A DNA stretch of 14,028 bases from the NCBI GenBank assembly GCA_013140935.1, contig JABFSD010000546.1, forward strand, positions 1-14,028. Direction: 5' to 3'. This DNA is from Acidobacteriota bacterium. GTDB lineage: Bacteria; Acidobacteriota; Blastocatellia; RBC074. This document shows positions 1 through 8,918 of this stretch, piece after piece. Each line of letters starts with the position of its first letter. Positions within the stretch are counted from its first letter, which is position 1. A model generated the notes under the pieces. That model was given only the letters and a program-made list of their open reading frames with translations. It made no database searches and was not told the origin of the DNA. The position numbers were made by a program, and so were the translations under genes.

Positions 1-937
1 GGCCGATGGAGATGAAAAAGATCGGGACGAATACGCTGTAAGTGAGCGGATGAATGCCTTCGTCAATTTTTTCTTTGAAGCGCGTGCGCGTGACTAATAC
101 GCCCGCGAGATAAGAGCCAGTGATGGCTGCGACCTGGCCAACATACTCAGCCAGAAAAGCGTAAAACAACGCGATGGCTACGGTTCCTGCGAGCAAGGCC
201 TGGCTGGCGGGTACGCGCGAAAGCCTTTCTAACAGCTTGTCGAAATACTTCCAGCCGAAGCTCCACGCGGCGGCGAAATAGGCCAGCATCAAAACTACGA
301 TCAAACCGATTTCGGCGAACTTGCTGCCGCCGAGCAAGTGTTGCGCGATGAGTGCGGGCAGCTTGGGTGCTTGAGCAGCTTCACCGCCAATCGCGGCAAA
401 TGCTACGACAAATGACAACACGATGATGCCCATCACGTCGTCAATCACCGCTGCACCAAGAATCGTCGAACCTTCTTTCGATCTGAGTTGGCGCAACTCC
501 ATCAAGGTTTGCGCCGAAATCGAAACGCTCGTTGCCGTCAGCACCGTGCCGATAAAGATGGATTCGCGCCAGCCGTAACCAAAGGCTCTGGACGTGAGCG
601 CGCCGAATAAGAGCGGCAAGACTACGCCACCGGTCGCTGCAAAGAAGGCGGCGCGACCTACGCGTTTCATTTCGTTGAGATCGGTTTCAAGTCCGGCGAC
701 GAACATCAACAAGATCACGCCGATTTCGGAAAGGTCTTTTAACGTAGCCGCCAAGTTGCCGTGTCCGGCAAAGACAGGCCAGTGCAAAAGGTTCAATGCC
801 GTCGGGCCGAGCAACAAACCGATGAGGATTTCGCCGAAGACGGCGGGCTGTCCGAAGCGCACGCTCAACGCTCCGGCGGCTTTGGCGCAGGCGATGATGA
901 TGACGAGCAGTAACAGTAATTGCAGCAGATGCGACAT
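1..937 (-). CDS. CPA2-family cation:proton antiporter, N-terminal 312 residues (3' end cut by window edge)
   Basis: Integral membrane antiporter of the Kef/NapA-like CPA2 family, expected to exchange Na+ or K+ for protons across the inner membrane. The frame is open from an ATG at 937 to the window edge and starts MSHLLQLLLLLVIII, followed by repeated hydrophobic helices. Visible family motifs are FGQPAVFGEILIGLLLGP near residues 28-45, FVAGLE near 79-84, TATSVSISAQTL in helix 4 (about 134-145), and the paired aspartates of VIDDVMGI (D166, D167), which carry ions in this family. Only the transport domain is in view, so the presence of a C-terminal TrkA/RCK domain cannot be judged. The ATG lies two bases after the stop of the upstream DUF4139 gene, with no Shine-Dalgarno of its own, which implies translational coupling. 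The family is sure; the transported ion is not. Confidence 0.9.
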   Translation of the reverse strand, partial: MSHLLQLLLLLVIIIACAKAAGALSVRFGQPAVFGEILIGLLLGPTALNLLHWPVFAGHGNLAATLKDLSEIGVILLMFVAGLETDLNEMKRVGRAAFFAATGGVVLPLLFGALTSRAFGYGWRESIFIGTVLTATSVSISAQTLMELRQLRSKEGSTILGAAVIDDVMGIIVLSFVVAFAAIGGEAAQAPKLPALIAQHLLGGSKFAEIGLIVVLMLAYFAAAWSFGWKYFDKLLERLSRVPASQALLAGTVAIALFYAFLAEYVGQVAAITGSYLAGVLVTRTRFKEKIDEGIHPLTYSVFVPIFFISIG

Positions 938-939
938 CG

Positions 940-2235
940 TTACTTGGTTTCGACTGTATAGGTCAGCGTCGTTCTGCCACCAGCGGGAACCGTGAGCTTG
1001 AACTGCAAAGAGTGTTCCCCTAAACGTTCGCCGGCCACCGTGCTTTGCGTAATTTTCCACTCGCTGCCATCGCCAACTTCGACGCCTTCGCGGACGAAAG
1101 CATCGGCTTCCACCGCGCTCCGATTTGCCAAAACGATCTCGACGGTTGTTATCAGCTTCGATCCGCCGTAGCAATTTTCTTCACTGCGGCATTGAACGCT
1201 CTTGCGGCTAATCACTCGGCGCGTACCCACCAAATTTGAAGAGCGTCCGGGCGAAACGGTGTATTCAGCATTATTGGCGGTAATCGGAATACGGTCTTGC
1301 CCGGCGATTTGCGCCAAATCGTTATCGCGCGAATAGAGCGTCACTTTGCCCGCAGGCATGGTGATGCCCGTTTCGTTGCGAGTAACAAAACGAGTTAGCA
1401 AGCCTCTAGGCTGCAAAGTAAAGCCGCCGCGCGCGACGGTTTGCTCATTGTGAGCGTGTTCAAAGACGTTGCGCTGGGTCAGCGTGAGTTTGGCGCGTTG
1501 CACCAGCGGCAAGCGATTGACCAAGGCATTGGCCTTCATGGAGATATTCTTCCCCAGGCGGATGCGTGCGAAAACACTCAAGCCTCCGACTTCGGCAGTA
1601 GCTGAAGCTGCCTCAATAGTAACCATTTCACTCACCGCGCCGACATTGCTTTGAGCCGGATAAAGTGGACGATAGCCAGAGCCTCCATCATTCTCGCTGA
1701 GTAACGCGATTTCACCTGCGATTAAATCAACCGCACCGGCTGAGACATCCGTACCGGTTTCGTTGAAAATCGTAACCCAGCCATCGAGCATTCCGCTTTT
1801 GGGCGGCACGTCTTTGCCCGTAGCTTCCAAGAGCAAGGAATAATCAGCTTGCCAGCGCAAACCCGGCGCAAGGTAATCAACCTGAATTCGGCGCACGCCC
1901 GCAGCGCCTTTGTTATCAATCGTCAAATGCAAAACAGGCGATTTTTCATTGCGCACTTCGTTACCGTCATAAGTGATATTTTGGCGGGTAACATCTGCGC
2001 CTTCCGCTGTCACGCGAATCGTTCCAATGAAGGTCTTCGGCATGAGGCTGCGCCATTCGATGGTGTTGACGCCGGGCTGAAGTTCGAGCGTGCGTTCTTC
2101 GAGAAACTCGGCGACGCCTGCGTCATAAATCGTCAGGTGCCTGATGCCATTGGTGATGCCGTTGGTGCTTTGGGCTGGCGCGGCTAAAGGCCAGAGACAG
2201 CTAAAGAGCAAAGAAAGAAAGAACAGCTTTTTCAT
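940..2235 (-). CDS. Secreted DUF4139 domain-containing protein
   Basis: A 431-residue exported protein of unknown function. The N-terminus is a clear signal peptide (KK, a hydrophobic run, then APAQS near residues 19-23). The rest matches the DUF4139 pattern: a start of the type LTIYDAGVAEFLEERTLELQ, the central YLAPGLRWQADYSLLL stretch (about residues 120-135), a long beta-rich domain, and a C-terminal segment that ends in a TLTYTVETK-like strand. The start is supported by GAGG (2243-2246) seven bases upstream of the ATG. It stops two bases before the antiporter start, so the two are probably one transcript. The gap to purA upstream holds a head-to-head REP-like pair. Two cysteines near residues 347 and 353 could form a small loop. 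The family's biochemical role is unknown, and I do not assign one. Confidence 0.88.
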   Translation of the reverse strand: MKKLFFLSLLFSCLWPLAAPAQSTNGITNGIRHLTIYDAGVAEFLEERTLELQPGVNTIEWRSLMPKTFIGTIRVTAEGADVTRQNITYDGNEVRNEKSPVLHLTIDNKGAAGVRRIQVDYLAPGLRWQADYSLLLEATGKDVPPKSGMLDGWVTIFNETGTDVSAGAVDLIAGEIALLSENDGGSGYRPLYPAQSNVGAVSEMVTIEAASATAEVGGLSVFARIRLGKNISMKANALVNRLPLVQRAKLTLTQRNVFEHAHNEQTVARGGFTLQPRGLLTRFVTRNETGITMPAGKVTLYSRDNDLAQIAGQDRIPITANNAEYTVSPGRSSNLVGTRRVISRKSVQCRSEENCYGGSKLITTVEIVLANRSAVEADAFVREGVEVGDGSEWKITQSTVAGERLGEHSLQFKLTVPAGGRTTLTYTVETK

Positions 2236-2250
2236 AACAATACCTCAACA

Positions 2251-2350
2251 CGCGCCCAAACGTAGTGACGACTTTAGTCGTTCCGACTGGCGCAACAGCG
2301 TTCACTACTCCAAGCCGAAACGACTAAAGTCGTCACTACGTTTGGGCGCG
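2251..2350. repeat. Head-to-head pair of GTAG-footed palindromes (BIME-like) in a 32-base perfect inverted repeat
   Basis: Bases 2251-2282 and 2319-2350 are exact reverse complements over 32 positions. Inside each arm lies the 20-mer GTAGTGACGACTTTAGTCGT (2262-2281 on plus, 2320-2339 on minus): a GTAG foot followed by a palindrome ACGACT-TT-AGTCGT. The 36 bases between the arms show no coding sense. A GTAG foot with a palindrome, paired head to head, is the known architecture of REP/BIME elements moved by Y1 REP-associated transposases. No such transposase is in this window. It fills most of the gap between purA and the DUF4139 gene and may also fold as a strong hairpin in a read-through transcript. 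Confidence 0.75.
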
Positions 2351-2385
2351 CACGTTGTTAATCATCAACTTATTTTTGAACACGA

Positions 2386-4020
<1,635 letters not shown>

Positions 4021-4024
<4 letters not shown>

Positions 4025-4305
4025 GTCACGCGGTAAGTGGTGATGACAACCGTGTTGCGTTTTCCCAACTTAGCGACGACGTGAATGATTTCGTCGTAAG
4101 TTTCCGTCTCGCCTTCGATGACATATTTATACTCGGCGAAAAAGTCATCGAACTGCCGTTCCACTATTTGCCCGTCCAGGATGCAGTGGCGCAAATCATC
4201 CATCGTCAAACCGTCTGCGTACAACTCATCAAGCGCGTGCGGTGTCATCGCCAGCCGCCCGGCTCTCACGCGAGTACGCATCTCGTTCAAGACTTTCTGG
4301 TGCAT
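4021..4305 (-). CDS. DUF4258 domain-containing protein (likely toxin partner of the YgiT-type protein)
   Basis: A 94-residue protein fitting DUF4258, a RelE/MqsR-like small fold often paired with YgiT zinc-finger proteins. Visible features are MTPHALDELYADGLTMDDL (about residues 20-38, the 'H-A-x-x-R/L ... D' helix of the family), an ILDGQIVERQFDD turn, the strands KYVIEG and IIHVVAKL, and a terminal VVITTYRV strand. Known family members are proposed mRNA-cleaving toxins, but activity here is inference only. It is encoded upstream of and overlapping the antitoxin. The start is uncertain: ATG 4305 has AAAGGG almost touching it, closer than a normal Shine-Dalgarno. The pair lies between two copies of the Rpn-purA junction, which marks it as an inserted cassette. 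Confidence 0.8.
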
Positions 4306-4350
4306 ACCCTTTCGTTAAGTTGGAGCCAAAACGTATCGGGCGGCGCATCA

Positions 4351-4410
4351 TCATCGCCCATTGCGCGCCGATGATTGCGAGGTTCATGGTTATTGGGTTG
4401 GTATTTCTTT
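4351..4410 (-). pseudogene. Direct repeat copy B: dead duplicate of the purA 5' end fused to the living Rpn-gene tail
   Basis: On the minus strand an ATG at 4387 is followed by the same ten codons as purA ([10 protein letters not shown]). One G is then missing relative to purA, so the frame shifts to AMMMRRPIR and homology ends near 4351. Upstream of that ATG the copy is the genuine 3' end of the Rpn-family gene (stop at 4390-4392). The remnant frame continues for about 52 codons, overlapping the DUF4258 start out of frame, and is unlikely to make a useful protein. The alignment with copy A was done by eye. Confidence 0.82.
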
Positions 4411-5346
4411 CTTTGCGGTTAGTTCGGCGATGCGGGCTTGCAAGCCTTCCGCCGTGTCGAATTGAACGACTTCGGAAAGGAGTTGATCAAGCGTGGCGGC
4501 GTTGGTAATAGCAACAAGCTTATCGTCGAGATGGAGTGCCGGGAAACGCTGCGCCGTTAGCAGTTTGATAGCACGTATCGTTGAATCTCGGTTCGCCTGT
4601 TCGTACACATCCTGCTTCGCCTGTTCGTACACATCCTGCTTCGCCTGTTCGTACACATCCTGCTTCGCCATGTCTAAAAAGAATTGATAGCCCGGCGAAT
4701 CTTTTATCAGTTCTAAAATCATATCGTCCCTCCCGATCAAAGACAGCAAACGTTGCGGGTCATAATACAACGTACCCAAACCCAAGAAACTCATCACCAA
4801 ACCGCCACGTCGTTGCTCTTCTGACAGCACATTAACCCGTTGTGCGACTTCCTCCAAAGCGTTTTCGCCGCCTTGCATCAAGGGGATAAACGGCAGCAAC
4901 TATTCACGACCTAAATCCAAAGCGACTTGCGCCGACAGCTCCCAAAGTCGAATGACGTGAATGTTAATCGTCAGCGTCAACGAACCATAAGTCACCGTAT
5001 GCGAACTCGGAATCTCATTCGGCGCACCTTTCGGCGTGAGGATCAGCAGGTAACTATCCACCGGATATCCGCGCTTGTAGGTCAACAAAATATACAAGCC
5101 GTAATCCAGCATCCGATCCGGTTCGTCGCCGTAATAACGAGTTTGCGCTTCGACGTGAGCGATGCGTTCGCCGCGTTCGCTGCGAATCAGGTACGGCTGA
5201 TCGGCGACTTGTTTGGCGGCGCGCAACTCGCGTGGCAGCGCTTCGATGACGGCGTGTTCGTCCGGCGTAATCGCCCCGACTAGCAACAGCAAGGCTTCGG
5301 GATCGAAGTCAGACAAATCTTTGAACGCATCATCGAAAGGCGTCAC
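4390..5346 (-). pseudogene. Rpn-family (PD-(D/E)XK) nuclease/putative transposase, interrupted by an in-frame TAG
   Basis: Two consecutive frames, 5346-4900 and 4899-4390, lie in the same register and are separated only by a TAG at 4902-4900. Joined they give about 318 codons, a normal length for the family. The first part (148 residues) holds the nuclease-fold segments: FDPEALLLLVG (14-24), HVEAQ (64-68, with the E-x-Q active-site pair), RMLDY (78-82) and YPVDSYLLILTP. The break comes just before LLPFIPLMQGG, a stretch typical of intact homologues. The second part contains a charged helical region with three tandem copies of AKQDVYEQ. The start is GTG 5346, with AGGGG overlapping the trxB stop. 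Intact relatives promote recombination by DNA cleavage. Here a single substitution appears to have killed it, unless the stop is read through or the TTG at 4899 reinitiates. Confidence 0.82.
4592..4669 (-). repeat. 24-base tandem repeat, three full copies, inside the Rpn-family gene
   Basis: Three identical 24-base units run 4592-4615, 4616-4639 and 4640-4663, with six more matching bases after. Each encodes the eight residues AKQDVYEQ, so copy number can change without shifting the frame. The exact identity of the units suggests recent slippage. Confidence 0.9.
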
Positions 5347-5355
5347 GCCGTACCC

Positions 5356-6315
5356 CTATTTGTTTTTCAAACTATCCAGATATTTTTCGACCGACACCGC
5401 CGCTTGCACGCCATCGGCCACGACGTTCGCCAGTTGATAAATCGGGCGTACGCAAACATCGCCAGCGGCATAAAGTCCGGCGACACCGGTTTCCATCAGT
5501 TCGTTGCCGATGATGCGGTTTTCTTCGTCGAGCTTGACGCCGGGCATGTCTTTCGCGAGATCGGAATTGGGAAGCCAGCCGATGAAAACAAACACGGCGT
5601 TCACGTCGAACTCAGAAACCTTGTCGGTTTTCGTGTCGCGTACGCGAATGCCAGTGACTTCTTTTTGCGGGCCGTTGGCTTTGCCGTAAATCTCTTCGAC
5701 GACGGAATTCCACACGGGCGTGACGTTCGGCGCGTGGGTGTATTCCTCGATCAAAATCTTTTGCGCCGTGAAATGATCGCGGCGATGGATGGATTTGATG
5801 TCAGAGGCGTAGCGCGTCAGAAAGAATCCTTCTTCGACCGCCGAGTTGCCGCCACCTACGACGGCCATCGGCTGGTTTTTGAAAAACGCGCCGTCGCACG
5901 TGCCGCATACGCTGACGCCGCCGCCGAAGTATTCGTCATAACCAGGCACATCCAGTTTTCGCGGATGCCGTCCCGTCGCCAGAATGACGGATTTGCCGGT
6001 GACGGATTTGCCATCGGTCAAACCGATGGTGAATGAGCCGTCTTCGTTTTTGGTGATGCTCGCCGCGCCCAGCCCCGTGCGAATCTCAGCGCCAAAGCGT
6101 TTCGCGTGGCGCAGAAAAGCATCGGTGAAATCATAGCCAGAGATGCCGTCGGGAAAGCCCGGATAGTTATCAATTGCGGCGGAAAAGACGATCTGTCCGC
6201 CGGGTACGCCTTTCTCAAGCACCAGCGTCTTGAGCAACGAGCGCCCAGTATAAACGGCGGCGGCCAATCCCGTAGGCCCACCGCCGATGATGATTACGTC
6301 AAAATCTGTGGTCAT
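5356..6315 (-). CDS. trxB: Thioredoxin reductase (NADPH-type, low-Mr)
   Basis: A cytoplasmic FAD enzyme that passes electrons from NAD(P)H to thioredoxin. It is full length at 319 residues. FAD-binding GGGPTG (11-16), ATGRHPR (113-119), redox motif CGTC (C137, C140) followed by DG, the NAD(P)-binding [11 protein letters not shown] (152-162), HRRD (177-180) and AAGDV (283-287) appear in family order. The redox pair reads CGTC rather than the common CATC. In the cofactor motif HRRDHFTAQ, a Thr stands where the E. coli enzyme has the arginine (R181) that helps bind the NADPH 2'-phosphate. It follows trxA on the same strand with only 79 bases between, nearly all of it an inverted heptamer repeat, and its ATG has no visible Shine-Dalgarno. 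Confidence 0.96.
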   Translation of the reverse strand: MTTDFDVIIIGGGPTGLAAAVYTGRSLLKTLVLEKGVPGGQIVFSAAIDNYPGFPDGISGYDFTDAFLRHAKRFGAEIRTGLGAASITKNEDGSFTIGLTDGKSVTGKSVILATGRHPRKLDVPGYDEYFGGGVSVCGTCDGAFFKNQPMAVVGGGNSAVEEGFFLTRYASDIKSIHRRDHFTAQKILIEEYTHAPNVTPVWNSVVEEIYGKANGPQKEVTGIRVRDTKTDKVSEFDVNAVFVFIGWLPNSDLAKDMPGVKLDEENRIIGNELMETGVAGLYAAGDVCVRPIYQLANVVADGVQAAVSVEKYLDSLKNK

Positions 6316-6320
6316 AAATA

Positions 6321-6390
6321 GTGGCTAGTGGCTAGCGGCTAGTGGCTAGTACGGGCTAAAACTAGCCACTAGCCACTGACCGCTAGCCAC
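6321..6390. repeat. Inverted array of heptamers (GTGGCTA), four per arm, between trxA and trxB
   Basis: On the plus strand four heptamers occupy 6321-6348 (GTGGCTA twice, GCGGCTA, GTGGCTA). After a 14-base loop, four inverted ones occupy 6363-6390 (TAGCCAC twice, TGACCGC, TAGCCAC). The arms can pair over about 28 bases with few mismatches. In the trxA-trxB message this makes a large hairpin ending five bases before the trxB ATG, with no U-run after it, so it is not a standard terminator. The third heptamer differs in both arms, which suggests that it duplicated or inverted as a block. Confidence 0.88.
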
Positions 6391-6394
6391 CAAA

Positions 6395-6727
6395 TTACAA
6401 TTGCCGTTCGATCATTTGCGCGAGTTCGACATTGGCGTTGGGCGGAATGCCTACGCGGCGTTCGACTTCTTGCCCTTTGTTGAAAAGGATGAGGGTCGGA
6501 ATGCCACGAATGCCATATTTCGCCGGGCTTTCGAGATTGTCGTCAACATTCATTTTGACGACTTTCGCCTTGCCTTGATATTGCTCGGCGACCTGTTCGA
6601 CGGTCGGAGCCAGCATGCGGCAAGGGCCGCACCAAGGAGCCCAAAAGTCTACGAGGACGGGATGTTCAGATTGCAGGACTTCGGCGTCCCATACGTTGTC
6701 AGAAACTTCGGTTACAAAATCGCTCAT
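6395..6727 (-). CDS. trxA: Thioredoxin
   Basis: A small cytoplasmic disulfide reductase of 110 residues, the usual length. It has the classical active site WCGPC (C33, C36) after VLVDFWAP, the buried Asp of VDFWA, the cis-proline of RGIPTLILF (P77), and the C-terminal helix. The ATG at 6727 is preceded by AGGAGA (6734-6739) at a good distance. A strong sigma-70-like promoter lies at 6798-6826, giving a leader of roughly 64 bases that begins with a perfect palindrome. Its reductase, trxB, is next downstream, so oxidised thioredoxin and its recycling enzyme are made together. Confidence 0.98.
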   Translation of the reverse strand: MSDFVTEVSDNVWDAEVLQSEHPVLVDFWAPWCGPCRMLAPTVEQVAEQYQGKAKVVKMNVDDNLESPAKYGIRGIPTLILFNKGQEVERRVGIPPNANVELAQMIERQL

Positions 6728-6758
6728 AAGGTTTCTCCTATAAATGTTGCCTTCCGGC

Positions 6759-6787
6759 TGTAGAACAAGATGCCATCTTGTTCTACA
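6759..6787. repeat. 29-base perfect palindrome with GTAG feet in the trxA leader
   Basis: Fourteen-base arms (TGTAGAACAAGATG and its complement) flank a single central C. Excluding the outermost base, each strand starts with GTAG, giving a REP-like foot plus palindrome. From the promoter position, transcription of trxA should begin about four bases before it, so the message would start with this hairpin. No T-run follows on either strand, which argues against an intrinsic terminator for glgA. Confidence 0.85.
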
Positions 6788-6797
6788 AACGGCGGGC

Positions 6798-6826
6798 AGT
6801 ATAGCAAACGAGTTTCAACTTGTCAG
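6798..6826 (-). promoter_or_regulatory. Sigma-70-like promoter of trxA
   Basis: On the minus strand, CTGACA (6826-6821; five of six consensus bases) is followed by a 17-base spacer and TATACT (6803-6798; five of six). The predicted start is near 6791, between glgA and trxA. Confidence 0.65.
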
Positions 6827-6855
6827 AAAGCCGCTGCCCATTAGTAGTATGGTGG

Positions 6856-8307
6856 CTATCCCGCAGCCACAACTCGTTGATAGGCGTCGAGATAGTCGTG
6901 CGCGGCGCGTTCCCACGAATGGTCGGCACGCATGCCGTTGCGTTGTATGCGCAGCCACGTCGGCGCGTCGTAATAGTTAAACAACGCCTCGTAGTATTTC
7001 TCTACCAGCCGGTCGCTTGCGTATTCATAAAATTTGAATCCGTTGCCCTCTTTCGTCAGCCGGTCGAAGTTCGTAATCGTATCGTCCAAGCCGCCTACGC
7101 CACGAACAATCGGAACCGTGCCGTATTTCAAACTGTACATCTGATTTAACCCGCACGGCTCATAAGACGAAGGCATCAGGAACATATCTGCGCCCGCTTC
7201 GACCAGGTGCGAGAGTTCGTTGCTGAAGCCGAAATAGACGCCGACCTGCGTGGGATAAACGTCGCGTACGCGCTGAAACAGCCCTTCGTATTGCGCATCG
7301 CCCGAACCCAGCAACACGAAATAAGCGCCCGTGTCGAGAATGCGCCCCATCGCGTCGGCAGTCAGATCAATACCTTTTTGCACGGTCATCCGAGAGACGA
7401 TGGCGACGACGGGTTTATCCAAATCAATCGGCAGTTGATAACGCTCAAGCAAAGCCTGTTTGCACGTGCGCTTGCCGCTCAAGTCGTTAATCGAAAAGTG
7501 CGCGGGCAAAAAACGATCCGTTTCAGGATTCCATTCGCCGTAATCAACGCCGTTGAGCAAGCCCAGCAAATCGCCGCGCCGAGCGCGCAACAAACCATCC
7601 AGTCCGTTGCCGTATTGCGGCGTTTGAATCTCTTCGGCGTATTTGCGGCTCACCGTCGAAAGCGCGGTCGAGAACATCAAGCCCGCTTTCAACATATTCG
7701 CCGCGCTGCCTGATTCCATGCCAAAGCGAAAGGCTTCGACACTGATGTCGAACTTGCCCAACAACGCGGGCGAGAAATATCCCTGATAAGCCAGATTGTG
7801 AATCGTGAAAAGCGTTCGCGTACGGCTGAAGTAAGGATCGTCGCGGTAAGTCGTCGCTAGATGCACCGGAATCAATCCGGTCTGCCAATCGTTGCAATGC
7901 AACACGTCAGGCGGAGCGCCTAATCGTTTGCAGAGTTCCAACACTGCGCGGCTGAAATAAGCGAAGCGTTCGGCGTCCCAATCGCCCTGGTCGTAAATAT
8001 ATCCGTGGCCGAAGTATTGAGCGTTCTCGATGAAATAAAACGGCGTGTCGTCTTGCCAGTCGCGCCAGACGCGCCCGCCTTTGATCTCTCCGTCGAAGGG
8101 CACGCGCAGGTCGTCAAACAACAATTCGCCGGTGTCTTCGCGTACCACGTCTCCGCTGCGTTTACCGAGGCCGGTGTAACGCGGCGTGATGACGAGAGCG
8201 TCTACGCCAATGCGCGTGAGGGCTTTGGGCAAAGCGCCAGCTACGTCAGCCAAGCCGCCGGTTTTGGAATAAGGCACAACTTCAGATGAAGCGATTACGA
8301 CACGCAT
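6856..8307 (-). CDS. glgA: Glycogen synthase (ADP-glucose:starch/glycogen glucosyltransferase)
   Basis: Family GT5 enzyme that extends alpha-1,4-glucan chains from ADP-glucose. With the ATG at 8307 it is 483 residues, the normal size. The N-terminus [20 protein letters not shown] carries the ADP-glucose-binding KTGGL (15-19). [33 protein letters not shown] and [10 protein letters not shown] follow, and near residue 383 the retaining-glucosyltransferase motif [25 protein letters not shown]. An in-frame TTG 18 bases upstream is possible, but the ATG start matches the family N-terminus better; neither has a clear Shine-Dalgarno. No other glycogen gene is adjacent. A promoter with a perfect -35 box lies about 85-115 bases upstream. 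A complete, ordinary-looking enzyme. Confidence 0.97.
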   Translation of the reverse strand: MRVVIASSEVVPYSKTGGLADVAGALPKALTRIGVDALVITPRYTGLGKRSGDVVREDTGELLFDDLRVPFDGEIKGGRVWRDWQDDTPFYFIENAQYFGHGYIYDQGDWDAERFAYFSRAVLELCKRLGAPPDVLHCNDWQTGLIPVHLATTYRDDPYFSRTRTLFTIHNLAYQGYFSPALLGKFDISVEAFRFGMESGSAANMLKAGLMFSTALSTVSRKYAEEIQTPQYGNGLDGLLRARRGDLLGLLNGVDYGEWNPETDRFLPAHFSINDLSGKRTCKQALLERYQLPIDLDKPVVAIVSRMTVQKGIDLTADAMGRILDTGAYFVLLGSGDAQYEGLFQRVRDVYPTQVGVYFGFSNELSHLVEAGADMFLMPSSYEPCGLNQMYSLKYGTVPIVRGVGGLDDTITNFDRLTKEGNGFKFYEYASDRLVEKYYEALFNYYDAPTWLRIQRNGMRADHSWERAAHDYLDAYQRVVAAG

Positions 8308-8654
8308 AGGGATGTTCGCGAGCAAACCGCGCTCTGGCGTATAACCTTTCGTTGGAAGTGGAATTTTTAGAAGATGCCCGAAGGCGTCGGATACTAAGTG
8401 CCGCCCGGAAAAGTTGTCAATACGGCTTGTCAGGCACGAAAGGCGGGACTACACTGCCAGCGTTTTTGAATATGTCGGTGAGCGCCCCAACCGACTCGAA
8501 CTTCCCCATTTTTTTCACCCCCGTGAGGCGAAACGATTCGATGTTGCTAAAACTCTCGCGCACGAATTGCGCTAACAACCAGCGAGCCGATAGGCCAATC
8601 TGACTTGGTCTGAATGTGTCTGTCGCGCCGCTCTCAACACGAAGGAGAAAAGCG
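8308..8654. other. Divergent intergenic region between glgA and the plus-strand small gene
   Basis: 347 bases. Reading minus, it holds the proposed glgA promoter (8391-8420) and a leader of about 80 bases. Reading plus, the last part provides AGGAG (8643-8647), seven bases before the ATG at 8655. Open frames through it on both strands have no recognisable protein features or ribosome sites. I see no RNA gene or repeat. Confidence 0.6.
8391..8420 (-). promoter_or_regulatory. Sigma-70-like promoter of glgA
   Basis: On the minus strand a perfect TTGACA (8420-8415) is separated by 18 bases from TAGTAT (8396-8391; four of six consensus bases). The predicted start is near 8384, leaving a leader of roughly 77 bases before the ATG at 8307. 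Confidence 0.45.
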
Positions 8655-8918
8655 ATGAACAGACTCAATAATCCATCCAGCAAGTTGGCCGAAACCCAAA
8701 CGAACGCAATCTCTCCTGCCTTTGAACCCGCGCTTATCCGAGCGGCAAATTTTTCCGAATCACAAATTGAATCCCCACTCGCGCTGTCCGGCGAAGACGA
8801 TCTCGTCTTGAGCCTGAGCAATGCGTATGAAAACCGTCGCGCACGGCAGGTGTTTGAATGGGAGATCACCCGCCGCCGCGCTGTTGAAACCAATGCCAAA
8901 ACCTTCTCTCTCGTTTGA
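8655..8918 (+). CDS. Hypothetical 87-residue protein
   Basis: Not recognised. The case for a real gene is an ATG with AGGAG seven bases upstream, and a 26-base overlap with the downstream HEAT-repeat gene. The protein is soluble-looking: a polar Asn/Ser-rich start (MNRLNNPSSK), a middle of SPLALSGEDDLVLSLSNAYE, and a basic helix-like tail ENRRARQVFEWEITRRRAVE (about residues 59-78). There is no signal peptide, cysteine or membrane segment. The basic tail could bind nucleic acid or an acidic partner, but nothing in the sequence settles this. Overlap suggests its translation feeds that of the HEAT protein. Confidence 0.6.
   Translation: MNRLNNPSSKLAETQTNAISPAFEPALIRAANFSESQIESPLALSGEDDLVLSLSNAYENRRARQVFEWEITRRRAVETNAKTFSLV

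Noticed and set aside
594..995. Plus-strand 133-codon frame at the left end
   Set aside because: Antisense to the antiporter, whose frame is open to the window edge with clear CPA2 motifs.
4592..4669. Possible small CRISPR-like array
   Set aside because: The repeats are directly adjacent with no spacers and are in frame with a protein, so this is a coding tandem repeat.
5404..6036. Plus-strand 210-codon frame inside trxB
   Set aside because: Antisense shadow of a confidently identified thioredoxin reductase gene.
6759..6787. Palindrome as the glgA terminator
   Set aside because: No T-run follows the stem, and it lies downstream of the predicted trxA start, where termination would silence trxA.
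7207..7713. Plus-strand 168-codon frame inside glgA
   Set aside because: Antisense shadow of glgA, with no ribosome site or known motif.
8352..8603. Plus-strand 83-codon frame between glgA and the small gene
   Set aside because: No ribosome site, no recognisable features, and it lies across the proposed glgA promoter.
8417..8899. Minus-strand 160-codon frame over the glgA upstream region and the small plus-strand gene
   Set aside because: It covers the likely glgA promoter, has no Shine-Dalgarno and shows no homology pattern; the plus-strand gene has better start signals.
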